Assembly (NCBI RefSeq): GCF_019097595.1
Contig: NC_080734.1
Coordinates: forward strand, 19,706,392 to 19,770,391
Length of the DNA: 64,000 bases
Direction: 5' to 3'
Source: Hemibagrus wyckioides
Lineage: Eukaryota > Chordata > Actinopteri > Siluriformes > Bagridae
The translations under genes and the position numbers were made by a program. How positions within the stretch are numbered: the stretch's first letter is position 1; each line of letters starts with the position of its first letter. This document shows positions 12,101-21,767 of the stretch, in pieces. The notes beneath the pieces were generated by a model. It was not told the DNA's origin. It ran no database searches and saw only the letters and a list, made by a program, of their open reading frames with translations.

Positions 12101-15100
12101 ATCTGTGCATATCCATCCTGCTGTCATGACAACCAGTGATCTAGGCAAGGGCCTGCGTTCAGTGAGTGGTCTCTACGGAGCAGGGTCAAAGGGCGTGGTG
12201 GTGGAGGGGAACCACCTCCTGAGAGAGAAAAGAGCCCTGTTCTTTTGTTGCAAGACAATTGGGACTCGTTTCCAAAGCAACTGCTCTACTTTATGTGGGG
12301 GAGGGATGAAGAGACAGAGACAGAGACAGAGAGAGAGAGAGAGAGATAGAGAGAGGAGGAGGTGGAAGAGAGGAACAGACATAAAGTAGAAAAGGAACAA
12401 AAGACTGCGGTGTAGAAGGGAGAATGATGGGTAAACCACTGGCTCAGGGTAAATTGCGCTGAATGGTCAAGATGTAAAAATAACAGAATGCCGCATTCTG
12501 ATCTGAATGAATAAATGTTATTAATAATGTTTGCTGTAAGGATGTGATAAGACATTATGGTATGATATTTGGAGTACATTTGGAGTAGTTATGGGCACAC
12601 GGAAAGTACATCTGTTTTGAAAGAGCAGCTTGAAGGAAATGAGCAGGTTTAACGCAATGACGTAATTGACTTGTGTCATGTTACAGTGGTCAGGTTTTAA
12701 TGTCAGACTTTGCTGGATAACTAAGGCTAAAAAAAATGCAAATACTGGAACAAAGAAGCAGCTCTGAGTTGTCCATGACAACATTAATCCTGCTCAAATA
12801 TCCCTGTCATTCTGTGAGCACAACGTTCCATCAACCCCAAAACCCTTTAGGCAAACGTCTCATTTCACAAACGAGGTTACCCAGAGTTCAGTCCAGACTG
12901 GAGCATTTAAACCTCCCATCTTCTGAGGTCCCAAAAAGAAAATTACCTTTTTTTTTTTTTTACTTGAATTAAATTTAAATTAACATACTAACATAATAAA
13001 TAATAAAAAAAACACATTTTACAAGCCAATCTTTCCAGTACAATCAACAAATAAAAAATAAAGAAATAAATTAAACGAAAGTACAGATTAAGAGAAACAC
13101 TATAGTTCTTCTAGTCTTGATCTTGGCTTTTCAAGGAGTCTCATTTCCATTTAGTGTTCCCTGTCAGTCTTTTTCAGCCTTTTCCCACCCATTAGCCCTG
13201 CCTTCTCCTGTACCAGAGTCACGATAAAAGGTTTATTTTAAATAATTGAGTCATTCGCTGAAATCTGGGACAAACAATGCCTTCAAAAAATATCCCCCTT
13301 AAAGCAATTCATTCTCTTCTTGCTCTGTTGCAACATCAAATTTAAGTATATTAGAATATTCTTCATTTTAAAGTGACTCTCTACAGAAATGAAATAAAGT
13401 AAAACATCTGCACTCACTAAGAACATCACAGGAATACACACAAAGCCTCAATTCTTCATGGCATGGATTCCACAAGATGCTGCACACGTTCGTTTGGGAT
13501 GCGTCACGCAATTCCAGCAGGTTTTTTAAGGATCGCTTCCATGTTGTACCATTCTACCACATTCCAAAGGGCCAGATTCAGAAGCGGTGACTGGGAAGAC
13601 AACTGGAGAACTTTGAACTCATTATCATGTTCATGATCCAAATCTGAGACGACGTTTGCTTCGTGACCTGGAGCATCATCATGCTGGATGTGGCCAATAG
13701 AATATGATAAACTGTGGGCAAGAATTGATGCACATGATCAGCAAAAATAATTGCCCCAATCTGAGATGCTTTTCTGCTCATCCCAGTTGTACAGAGTGAT
13801 AAGGTGAGTTACTGTAGCCTTTCAGCTCCAACCTGGCCATTCTCTGTTGATCTCTCTCATCAACAATATGTTTCTGTCCACAGACCTGCTGCTCATCATT
13901 CCAAATAAACTCTAGAAACTGTTGTGTGTGAAAATCCCAGGTGACACCAGCGTATATGATACCAACAACATGTCACAGTCAAAATCACAGCAATTTTGTC
14001 CTCATTCTGATGGTTGAACATTAACCGAAGCTGATGGTCATTATCTGCACGATTAATGTATTGCACTGCTGCCACATAATTGTCTGATTAGATAATTGCA
14101 TGAATGTAGATGTACAGGTGTTCCTAATAAAGTGCTCACAAGGTATCCTCTGAATTATTTACAAAAAACTACAAACCATAAAGCATTATTGAATTTTTGA
14201 GAGCTCTGACTAAATAGGTTAAACACCTGCAATCATTTTCAATCCAACCGCATGCTAGCACAATTAATGTCTCTCAGAGGTTTGACTTAGAAACTTCTAG
14301 ATTATAGTAATATGTTACAACCCAGACAGCAAAATTAGCAGAATCTGTGCAAGATTTTGTACTCTGATGAAACTAACTAATTGAGTCATTTATTCAAAAA
14401 CCAACTAAAAGTCCAACAGCACCCAGGTAACATGACTCCAGTGATAAAGCATGATAAGTAGATATATGATGCTTATTGCCATCAATATGGTCAAAATGGA
14501 TGAAAGCAAATCTAATCAAACCGAATCTGCAGTTCAACTGTACAATGAGACAAAGCACATGACATATAAACAACAGAAAGGAGTGGCTGGAAAAAAAGGT
14601 AAGTTAAGTCAAAGCCAAGGCATAATTTTACTTTTTGCTAAAATTATTGCTGTCCACCTACAGACTGCATCTAATTTAGCACAGTAGGAGAAAATCTAAT
14701 GCCCAAATCTAAAATGTGCAGAGCTCATAGAGGGACATCTGACAATTCAGATCTGGAACTGCTGCACAAATGTGGAACATTCACAGGGTGAGGTCATCTA
14801 AATACTCTTGAAATTTGATGTTGCAACACAGCACAAAGATTCACTGGAGAAGGAATACTTCTTGTCACTGTATATAAGTATAAATATTAAACACACACAC
14901 ACACACACACACACCAGTGTGTTCATACATCAGGTTCATATCTACAAACCTAAACATATATTTAGTAACTTGAAAAGCACACTTTGCAAATAAAAGATGT
15001 GCCTGTACCTCCATGGCGAGGGCTGCGGTTTGCTGATCGTAGTGATTGAGCAGGTTGGGCATGAACGTGGTGTTGTAGGAGAGACCCTGACACATCCGCA

Positions 15101-15203
15101 GCGTGATCGGCTCGCACGTGAAGGTGCTGTGGCTGCCTGCTGACTGCATGTTGATAGCCGAGCATGTTGTCAGCATGGAAAGCACAACCCAAGCGAGATC
15201 CAT
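1687..15203 (-). CDS. fzd3: Frizzled-3 Wnt receptor, whole coding span (6 coding exons, 685 aa)
   Basis: Seven-pass Wnt receptor of the plasma membrane; in vertebrates FZD3 acts mainly in planar cell polarity and axon guidance. Joining 15203-15009, 8529-8333, 7737-6720, 5058-4910, 4657-4415 and 1942-1687 (minus strand) gives an open frame of 686 codons with GT-AG introns. Visible parts: signal peptide (about residues 1-16), a cysteine-rich domain with exactly ten cysteines (C30, C38, C75, C84, C91, C101, C105, C112, C129, C135), a seven-helix membrane part in the large third exon, the Dishevelled-binding KTxxxW motif as KTCFEW (504-509), and a Ser/Arg/His-rich tail. Human FZD3 has 666 residues. 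The text is close to FZD3 ([32 protein letters not shown]), and the long tail separates it from most other frizzleds. Whether it is the a or b teleost copy is not decided. The introns carry several transposon relics but no break in the frame. Confidence 0.96.
2426..2530 (-). repeat. LINE 3'-end-like dispersed repeat fragment
   Basis: Contains gcacttttaacaatggac and a following caaagaagttttacaga. This is the reverse complement of the teleost LINE-tail text found in the plus sense at 60712-60946 (ctgctttgtgacaa then tgctatacaaata). Confidence 0.5.
2810..3646 (+). mobile_element. Non-LTR retrotransposon 3' fragment (RTE-like), frameshifted
   Basis: Encodes the C-terminal part of a reverse transcriptase: [20 protein letters not shown] holds the catalytic FADD box, followed by [18 protein letters not shown] and, in another frame from about 3213, [20 protein letters not shown] and a [10 protein letters not shown] end. 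A one-base shift at about 3200 separates the two halves, and the 5' part of the element is missing. The 3' end runs into an AAG-rich tail (gaagaagaag). 5' truncation and a short 3' repeat tail are typical of LINEs. It lies in fzd3 intron 5, on the strand opposite to fzd3. RTE/Expander-like is my best clade guess. Confidence 0.85.
4415..4660 (-). CDS. fzd3: fzd3 coding exon 5: cytoplasmic tail with tandem CAGCAG acceptor
   Basis: Encodes the tail from [19 protein letters not shown] through [19 protein letters not shown] to SRRQSHDG. The exon starts at 4660 if the first AG of CAGCAG is used, or at 4657 if the second is used; the second gives the same length as human here. Donor is AG|gtgagg. 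A polar, Ser/Thr-rich tail with likely kinase sites. Confidence 0.93.
4910..5058 (-). CDS. fzd3: fzd3 coding exon 4: seventh helix and KTxxxW motif
   Basis: Encodes [19 protein letters not shown], the last membrane segment, and then [24 protein letters not shown] is the Dishevelled-binding motif conserved in frizzleds. Acceptor gtacag, donor GA|gtgagt (phase 2). Confidence 0.95.
5345..5515. repeat. Tc1-like terminal-repeat fragment
   Basis: Holds cgaaagtattggcacctctg, an A-tract, and later ttaatggcacccctctgtct. Text of the type aaagtattggcaccc is common in terminal repeats of fish Tc1-like elements. No transposase frame is seen. It lies in fzd3 intron 3. Confidence 0.45.
5535..5592 (-). repeat. 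SINE 3'-tail fragment
   Basis: Reads acatctggtggatgttttta then tgcagagcgacttaca. This is the reverse complement of the tail seen in the SINE at 25772 (ctctggataagggtgtcaga). Fragment only. Confidence 0.5.
6125..6164. repeat. (CA)n microsatellite
   Basis: About 20 CA dinucleotides, uninterrupted, in fzd3 intron 3. Confidence 0.97.
6720..7737 (-). CDS. fzd3: fzd3 coding exon 3: linker and transmembrane helices 1-6
   Basis: 1018-base exon encoding residues 132-470. It carries the end of the cysteine-rich domain, the [15 protein letters not shown] linker, the first helices ([20 protein letters not shown]), [16 protein letters not shown] extracellular loop text, the [13 protein letters not shown] loop and IPCPFK before the last helix. 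It is unbroken. Acceptor tttctcag, donor AAG|gtagga. This large single exon is typical of FZD3. Confidence 0.96.
8333..8529 (-). CDS. fzd3: fzd3 coding exon 2: most of the cysteine-rich Wnt-binding domain
   Basis: Encodes [19 protein letters not shown] through PEEMSCN, carrying seven of the ten domain cysteines. The acceptor is ccag before CCCTTCCAC and the donor is CG|gtaaat, leaving two bases that complete an Arg codon with the next exon. Confidence 0.95.
8702..8897. mobile_element. hAT-type palindromic MITE with imperfect 8-bp target duplication
   Basis: Begins CAGGGGTGTCCAATCTTATC and ends with its near reverse complement GATAAGACTGGACACCCCTG. The inner arms also pair (agccacacctgag with a diverged partner). 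Flanks are ctatagat and ttatagac, an 8-bp duplication with two transitions, as expected for hAT (Charlie-type termini). It lies in fzd3 intron 1, just upstream of exon 2. A partial sister copy is at 39421-39600. Confidence 0.85.
9240..9440. repeat. Dispersed repeat, shared with 28775-28935
   Basis: Both stretches share ctgctgatgct, cacttgctgaactc and a later ggaattg...ctagttga in the same order. Class not recognised. Confidence 0.4.
13440..14152 (-). mobile_element. Decayed Tc1-like element (transposase on minus strand)
   Basis: The right end reads caggtgttcctaataaagtg, a well-known end type of fish Tc1-like elements. Internal text on the plus strand (gatctctctcatcaacaata, cccagttgtacagagtgata, tgacctggagcatcatcatg) corresponds in order to the reverse complement of a Tc1-type transposase gene. 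Many stops and indels; clearly dead. Confidence 0.7.
14891..14914. repeat. (AC)n microsatellite
   Basis: About 12 AC units, about 95 bases downstream of fzd3 exon 1 in the sense of transcription. Confidence 0.95.
15009..15203 (-). CDS. fzd3: fzd3 coding exon 1: signal peptide and start of cysteine-rich domain
   Basis: Encodes [16 protein letters not shown] (signal peptide) through [14 protein letters not shown], 65 codons, ending in phase 0 at donor gtacag. The start at 15203 lines up with the human start. An in-frame upstream ATG at 15227 would add eight residues, but the intervening bases end in a pyrimidine-rich gggtttag that could be a splice acceptor directly 5' of GACAATGG. The upstream ATG may therefore be intronic. 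Confidence 0.93.
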
Positions 15204-15769
15204 TGTCCTAAACCCAGCCAGAAACATGGCAAGAACGGAATGATGTCACTCTAGGCTGAGTCTCAGCGAGGGATAGTTGAGTGTTACAACAGCAGGAGAT
15301 GCCTCACTGACTCGATGAGAGCTGAATATATTCCGGAGGTGCTGTCAGTAGTGTAGGTGACCTCCATTTTTGTTTGCTGTAGCAAGAGATCATCTCAGTA
15401 GAGATCCATCTTCAGGTGTACTTGAAAGACCTTGTTGTTGTTGTATTTACCTATGTTACCAGTTTACTGCCTCACCATGTCTATAAGAGAAAGAATAAAT
15501 ATTACAAGAAAAACCAGTAAGATTGTAACCAGTAAGTTCTTGTTTCTCTTATGCCACATCATTCCGACAATCATTCCTAAAATTCTCAGGGATAACATTA
15601 TTAAACAACACTTGACCTCCCTGTCAGTAAGACTGGTTACAATCTGAGCTCTTCTGTAATAACAGACCCTGGTCAATAATAAATTATTACTTTGGCAATA
15701 ATTCACCTCATCATATTTGGAAAAATAAGGCTTGTGTGTATGAGCCCAAGAAGACAATACCCACATTGA

Positions 15770-16035
15770 ACCATGGTGGTGGGGGTGTCATTATATGTGG
15801 CTGCTTCTCTGAATTAGCACTGGGTCAGTACACATCACGAATGGAGCGATGTCCCATGACATATTAGAGGAGAATTTAATCTCATCAGCCAGGAAACTCA
15901 ATCCATGGACAGAGATGTTTCTACAAGACATCTAACCAAACACACTGCTAAGATAGCTCAAGAAGGCATCGTAATAGCTCAAGAATATCCTAACTTGAAT
16001 CACTATGAAAATTTAGGCTATTTTCAGTCTTTTCT
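15770..16035 (+). mobile_element. Decayed Tc1-like transposase fragment
   Basis: Plus-strand translation shows LNHGGGGVIICGCFSELALG, then a damaged QDxxPNHTA-like block (the ctacaagacatctaaccaaa region, followed by KHTAKIAQE), then EYPNLNHYENLG. These correspond in order to the GGG-V-WGCF, QDNDPKHTAK and SPDLNPIENLW blocks of Tc1-like transposases. Stops and missing pieces show that it is inactive. It lies between fzd3 exon 1 and the promoter region. Confidence 0.75.
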
Positions 16036-16239
16036 TCTTCTTCTGGTTCTCAACAGCAGCTTGTTGTTTATTAATACTTTGATGCTGTGTGGATTTCAGT
16101 TCTTACTGTGATCAATTCTAAAAACATTCATATAAAATTTCCAAAACAGAAAAATGTAGAAAACAGCAATATTGTACACACAATTGTATAAAATGTGTTT
16201 GTATGCTGCAACTTTACAATTTCCCTTCACTGGAACTAC

Positions 16240-16550
16240 GAGTGTTCACTGTTCCAGCATGACAACACCCATGTACACAAAGCACAGAGCTCCATGAAGA
16301 CGTGGTGTAGAGGTTAAGGTTGGAGTGGAAGACCTGGAGTGTCCTGCTCTGAGCCCTGACTCTGACTCAACCCCACTGGGATGAACTGGAACACCGACTG
16401 AACCCCAGACCTCCTCACTCTTACATCAGTGTCTGAGCTCACTAATGCTCTTGTAGCTGAATGATCACAGATTTCACAGATAATTAGAGCTTTTTATATC
16501 GGTATAGAGGGAATAAATCTGGAATGAGATGTTCAGCAATCTCGATTGTG
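16240..16550 (+). repeat. Dispersed transposon-derived repeat, copy 1 of 3
   Basis: Contains agctccatgaagacgtggtg, ctcactaatgctcttgtagc and tggaatgagatgttcagca. Copies of the same text lie at 26805-27105 (opposite strand) and 51264-51428 (same strand). Probably a non-autonomous DNA transposon family. Confidence 0.7.
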
Positions 16551-16630
16551 ATGATCGTTTATAGTGACCCAAATATCAGTTAGCATTTATACATTTAAGA
16601 TATAGGATGGTGAGTCAAATGAAAGCCTAA

Positions 16631-16635
16631 TATTA

Positions 16636-16696
<61 letters not shown>
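16631..16696. repeat. (TA)n microsatellite
   Basis: A near-pure TA tract of about 65 bases, flanked by tatt interruptions on the left. Confidence 0.95.
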
Positions 16697-16698
<2 letters not shown>

Positions 16699-17242
16699 TT
16701 GTTTATTGCACACAAGGTTACACAAACAGCTTTTCTACATAATCTCCATTACGTTTAATGCAATGTGTGTGTTCCAGTTCTTCTACAAAAAAGGGATCGA
16801 TTTAAACTGCTATTTATTTTTATATAAGGTTTTATTTGACTCGCCTTGTTTATTTATATTAAAGTGAAATGCAGTTTTTATGTACAGTTGCGTCTTTAGA
16901 CTCCTTGCACAAGAAAGTAGCTTTGTAAAAAGAAAAAAACTAACGATATTAATATGATAAACCGACACAAGCATCCCATCGGTATCACTTCACTCATGCA
17001 CGAGCCATCTTCTGCTCCCGGTTTAACCCGATTCTGCCTGGATGAACAAAAGCGCGTTGTTCAGTCGTGTTGTTTGAGATGATGTAAACTGACGGTACCT
17101 GGAAAAAGGCGTCTCCGTTATTGTTTCCTAATCCTCCGGCTGCTCGTAACGTGTTGTAGGCCTTCTCACTTCCCGGGAATCACGCACAGGACTCTGAAAC
17201 AACGGCTCGCCTTCACGTCCCTTGTACGTGTGAAGAGTGTGA

Positions 17243-17304
17243 GTGTGTGTGTGCGCGTGTGTGTGTGCGTGTGTGTGTGTGTGTGTGTGGCGTGCGCGCG
17301 CGCA
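17243..17304. repeat. Alternating purine-pyrimidine (GT/GC)n tract
   Basis: About 60 bases of GT with GC steps ending in gcgcgcgcgc, with one break at 17289-17290. Such tracts can adopt Z-DNA. It lies within the shared promoter interval. Confidence 0.93.
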
Positions 17305-17467
17305 TTCAACGCGTCGAGCAGCGGCGACAACAAAAACAGCAAAGGCGCTGTCGTCACTCAGCGCGTGAGCGTCACAAGCGCTCTTAAAAGACAAGATACC
17401 TGATAGACGTTACCTGATTGGGTCTATCATGTCGTGTCAATCTGAATGAAACAGCGGGGCTTGTATC

Positions 17468-17505
17468 AGTAGTAGTAGTAGTAGTAGTGGTAGTAGTAAT
17501 AGTAA

Positions 17506-17541
<36 letters not shown>

Positions 17542-17564
17542 TGGTGGTGGTGGTGGTGGTGGTG
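17468..17564. repeat. (AGT)n then (GGT)n trinucleotide repeat
   Basis: About 97 bases: roughly two dozen AGT-type units with AAT and GGT variants, then a pure run of GGT at the right end. It lies in the shared promoter interval. The minus-strand Thr-rich open frame over it is not a gene. Confidence 0.95.
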
Positions 17565-17650
17565 TAGTCGGTTGCTCGGAGCGGTGTAAAGAGGCGGCGC
17601 AAACAAACTCTATGGAAACCACTAAACTAAAAACCATTCAACGGTAAATA

Positions 17651-19646
17651 CAGTTCATGACGCTTTATGACCTCTTCCTCGGCTTCTCTAGGCTAATACC
17701 GACGGTATGACATCTCCAGGTTGCTTTACCGGTACTGTAGAAGCTCGTGATGTTGGTTTTATATCTTTATTTTGTCTTTTATCTGGAATGTGTCATGTTA
17801 TGCCACATTGCTCAGGTGCAGTAATGCAGTAGAACCTGCGCTGGACAACACCTGAGTATTAGGTTACTATACTGTACATGTAAGTATTATTTGGGTGTGT
17901 AACTTCAGTACTGTTGAAATTGAATACTCTTACCTAGTTATATTTACGTTAAAAAACAACTTCTTAGAGTTCTGTTTAGACCTTTAAAGTACTGATTAGA
18001 AATCACGGAGGTCTCTGAATTGTGCTAGTTTATCGCCGGACATGACTTTCTACATATTTATAACCCTTAGACCCTTTAGATGGTTTTACTACTTAATAGT
18101 GCATGTGTGAATTTGGACTTTTTTTCAGAATAAAACATAACCACGATACACTGGTCTAAATTTCCAAGCGGTTTTTAAAATGCTAACTAATTGTGTGGAT
18201 TCTGGTATATTTTTTTACTTTTGAAATGTTACGTGAAAATGAAGTTACTGTAATGCTCTGATGTGATTGAGAGATCTTTTTCCTAAAAACTGCCTTAAAC
18301 TGACTGTACTGAAATGTGGACACTGCACAAAAAAAGGTTACAATAGATTTATAATATAGAACTGAACATATTATTTATGTCAGAAACATATGAATGTGTA
18401 AAGGGAATATTCCTTACACTGACTAACCTATACTCTAGTTGATGTATTGTTCACACACTTGCTGTGTATCTTCTGTACATCCAAAATATTTTAAAAGGCC
18501 AAACACCCCATCTGTTAGGTTTCCAAGTGACCCTGTAAAATGTTTAGCGATGATCTGCACTCTAATGATTAAACACACTGATGAGCTTTGCTGTGACCTT
18601 TAGCTGTCATCATTAGCTGACTCGTCATGAGTTGTGTCTTAAACTGAAATGTTTCCAATTATCTTTAAAAAGTGTTTACTAATCTAGAAAATCCTGATGA
18701 ACAGTCTACTAAACAGACCATTTGTTAGGTTTGAAGGTGGCATAGTAATTAATAAATAAATAAATAAATAAATAAAAACACAAGCTGTAAAAGGAAAATC
18801 AATTAGTGCTAGTGGTCAATAAATACACTTTATGAGACACTAGTTTGTTTAGTGGAGGTAGATGGATGTAAAAACATTTTAATTTCAGGATTGTGAAAAA
18901 AAAGCACCTATTAATTAAATGTGGCTCGTCTAAATGCCATCGTTCACCTCTCGGATATTTGTAATATTAGTTTGTAAAATTTTAGGAGGTTGGGGCTTTC
19001 TCTCCTGACCCCATGTGTACATCAAGTGACCACAAACTGACTCATGTCATGACTGCACCCTATGTGCACACCTGTGCAACATGATGTAGTTAGCTCTGTA
19101 TTCCTCCGTGTGTGAGTGAATATGGATAATCCACAACACTACAGTGTGGAATTGAGTATACACACTCCTGGCCCTTCATCAGTAAAATGGTTTATTATGC
19201 TCGAGTAAACAACCTATAAAATGGTCTGTTTTGTAAGGTTTAAATTTGAAAAGGGACATTGACATAAGTTTTGCTAATTTGCTAACATTACCTGGATATT
19301 ATTGACTAAGTTCACCTGTGATTTTTTTTTCTGATAATGTCAGGTTAGGCTAGCATCAGTTTCAGTCCCTCATGCTAATGACTAGGCAGAAAGTCAAATT
19401 GTAGTCAAAATCTTACAAAGATCAAATGATGTTTTCAGGCAAAATGCCATGCAACAAAAAAAATGAAATTTCACATTACTAACAAAAGTTACTTTTCACC
19501 TTTATAAGTAGCAGCTTATTTACATTCCCTTGAGAACATTTTGAGGCTGGATACGTCCACTTGTAATTGAGTATGATTTTGGCAGAGTGTCTATAGTTTA
19601 AATATCATTAAGTACTTAAGCACTTGTGCTACCTATTATTTTACAG
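17651..19646 (+). other. Upstream region or first intron of fbxo16
   Basis: AT-rich, without coding frames that resemble known proteins. It probably is the first intron of fbxo16, because the exon at 19647 starts with a splice acceptor (ttttacag). Confidence 0.55.
18744..18776. repeat. (AAAT)n microsatellite
   Basis: Six to seven units of aaat/ataa type in the interval upstream of fbxo16. Confidence 0.9.
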
Positions 19647-19670
19647 GAGTGTGTTGTATGTGACACTGAA

Positions 19671-19763
19671 ATGGCTTTCGCTCCTAAAGAAAAACTTGGT
19701 GGTAAGATGCAGACCAAGCGCAGCTCCTGGACACCGCTAAACCATCACCTGTCCAACAGCCAG
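19671..19763 (+). CDS. fbxo16: fbxo16 coding exon 1
   Basis: Exon 19647-19763 after acceptor ttttacag; ATG at 19671 starts MAFAPKEKLGGKMQTKRSSW, which matches the family start. Ends ...SNSQ at donor CAG|gtacgc, phase 0. Confidence 0.92.
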
Positions 19764-21735
19764 GTACGCTCATCTGACAGCACCACACTTATTCTAGTCC
19801 TTCCTTTATGTAGCGGTGATGCACTCCAGATGTTAATCTTTTTGGGTTTGTTCAATATTACAGGTCTTTGAAGAGAGGAGAAATCTCGTTGGCAAGTGGG
19901 TGAGGAATAATATTCAGTACTCTGGCCTTTTGTACTTCATGTATAGACATACACACATCCACCACACTGTTTATTCACCTCACCACTATACTGATCTGTT
20001 TCCCAGTTTGATAAGTGGTCCGATAGCCAGAGGAAGCAGGTGCTACAGGACTTCTTTTCCCGTTGCTCCTCGGCCCAGATGAAGTATCTTAGACAGACTC
20101 TGTGCACTCAGGTGCCTGAGGAAGCACTGGACTTCACCAGTGTACTGCCCAGGGTCATATCTCTCTATGTCTTCTCCTTCCTCGACCCAAGAAGCCTCTG
20201 TAGATGTGCACAGGTAAGGAGCTTCACCCACACAGTTTTATTTTATCATTCAGTTTTCCCATGCTATTCTAGTTTTATATTGCTTATCCAATTCATACAT
20301 ATGTTATTAAAAATAATAATATTAAAAAGCATACTTGAATACTTATATAACTTTCTACTGCATGACATACAAATTTACACTTCTTTTATAAATATAAATG
20401 ACAATAAAATGTCAATGGACTGCCCATGTATATGCCCAGGAATTGCAAGAGTAAAAAACATTAAACCTGAGGGGAAGTTTTTCACCTTTATTATTAAATT
20501 ATATTATAATGTAAAAAAAAATATATAATATATATATAATCTTCTTTGCACTGATTTACTTAATATGTTTAATGATGGCTTTATTGACAACTGGTAAAGA
20601 TTTAGGTGTAAAATAAATTATAAATGCATAAATAATGTAAATAAATATAAAAATCAGTAAAATAAATGTTGAAGATTTAAATGATAGAAAATATTTTTTT
20701 AAAATACAAATTTGCAATATTCTTGACAGTTTTTGACAAATTTATACTTGTATAATAATTATTGTATAATGTAGCTCATTGTGGAAGCTAAGGTGTTTAA
20801 TAGAGTCTGCCATTTTATTTTATGTAAAAAAAAATTTTAATGTTTTTTATCAAAAATACTGATCACAAAACAGTATCAAAATACTGTTTAATTACAGTAA
20901 TAGTCTCGAGTGATTTTGAGTACGATTGCATTCTTCTAACAGCCTTAAATCGACTGTCCATCAATGTGGGCATGTACACCTGAAAGGGTTCATACTGCTT
21001 TATGTTTCAGTTGTGAGTGACCCCCAGTGATGTCCTTCAGCACATTATTATTCATGTTTAACACAGAAACTAATGCTTGATCTACTTATTGTGAACCTCT
21101 CTAAGGTTAGCTGGCATTGGAAGAGCCTGGTGGAACTGGACCAACTCTGGATGCCAAAATGCCTGCGACTGGGATGGTGTATAACCTTCACACCTACACC
21201 ATTTGAGCAAGGGGTGTGGAAGAGGCACTATCTAGAGACAGTGCAGGGGCTTCATGTCATCCGACCCCAGGTGAGACTCAACTTAGAAGCCATGCGTTGG
21301 AGACACAGTATAATTCTCAAGCTAGAAAATTGTAACTTAAGTCAATTTACTTAATATTTATTTATTTATGCAGAAATCATCAACGGTTCTTAAACTATAA
21401 TTTTCTCTACAGCCAAACACTTCCATGTCCAATCATTGCTGTTTTGTTTTTTTCACACAGACTTTTGACAAGGAGGAATTTATCGTTCCTGAGGTGAAGA
21501 TGATCAGCAGTGAATTTGAGGAGCCGACTCTGGAGAACGGAGAGCCGAGGCCCAGCGCCCTGAGTCAGCATGGGCGGAGTTTACTGGGTCGTGCCACGGT
21601 GACTTCACCAAAAGGACCTCCGCCGTGGAGAGACTCGGACAGACACCCAACTGACACCATACGCTTTAACTACTTAGACAACCTCGACCCAATCGAGCAT
21701 GCAAGACAAGTGTAAGACACCGTCCTCAGTTCACT

Positions 21736-21767
<32 letters not shown>

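Larger units (their letters stand above)
8530..15008 (-). other. fzd3 intron 1
   Basis: 6.5 kb AT-rich intron. It holds the hAT MITE at 8702, a dispersed repeat at 9240, a (GA)n run near 12327-12350, a poly-A run near 12014-12031, a decayed Tc1-like copy at 13440-14150 and a CA repeat at 14891. Open frames inside are short and look like chance. No conserved coding text was seen. Confidence 0.8.
16985..17650. promoter_or_regulatory. CpG-rich divergent promoter interval between fzd3 and fbxo16
   Basis: The only strongly CpG-rich stretch between the two head-to-head genes (for example aaaagcgcgttgttcagtcg, cgcgtcgagcagcggcgaca, actcagcgcgtgagcgtcac). No TATA box is evident, as expected of a CpG promoter. 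Candidate non-coding exon ends: on the minus strand ttccag|gtaccg at 17099 for fzd3, and on the plus strand attcaacg|gtaaat at about 17643 for fbxo16. Neither exon is proven. Two long simple repeats sit inside. Confidence 0.65.

Noticed and set aside
12105..12579. Open frames on both strands around 12.1-12.6 kb
   Set aside because: They read a (GA)n tract in several frames; no family resemblance.
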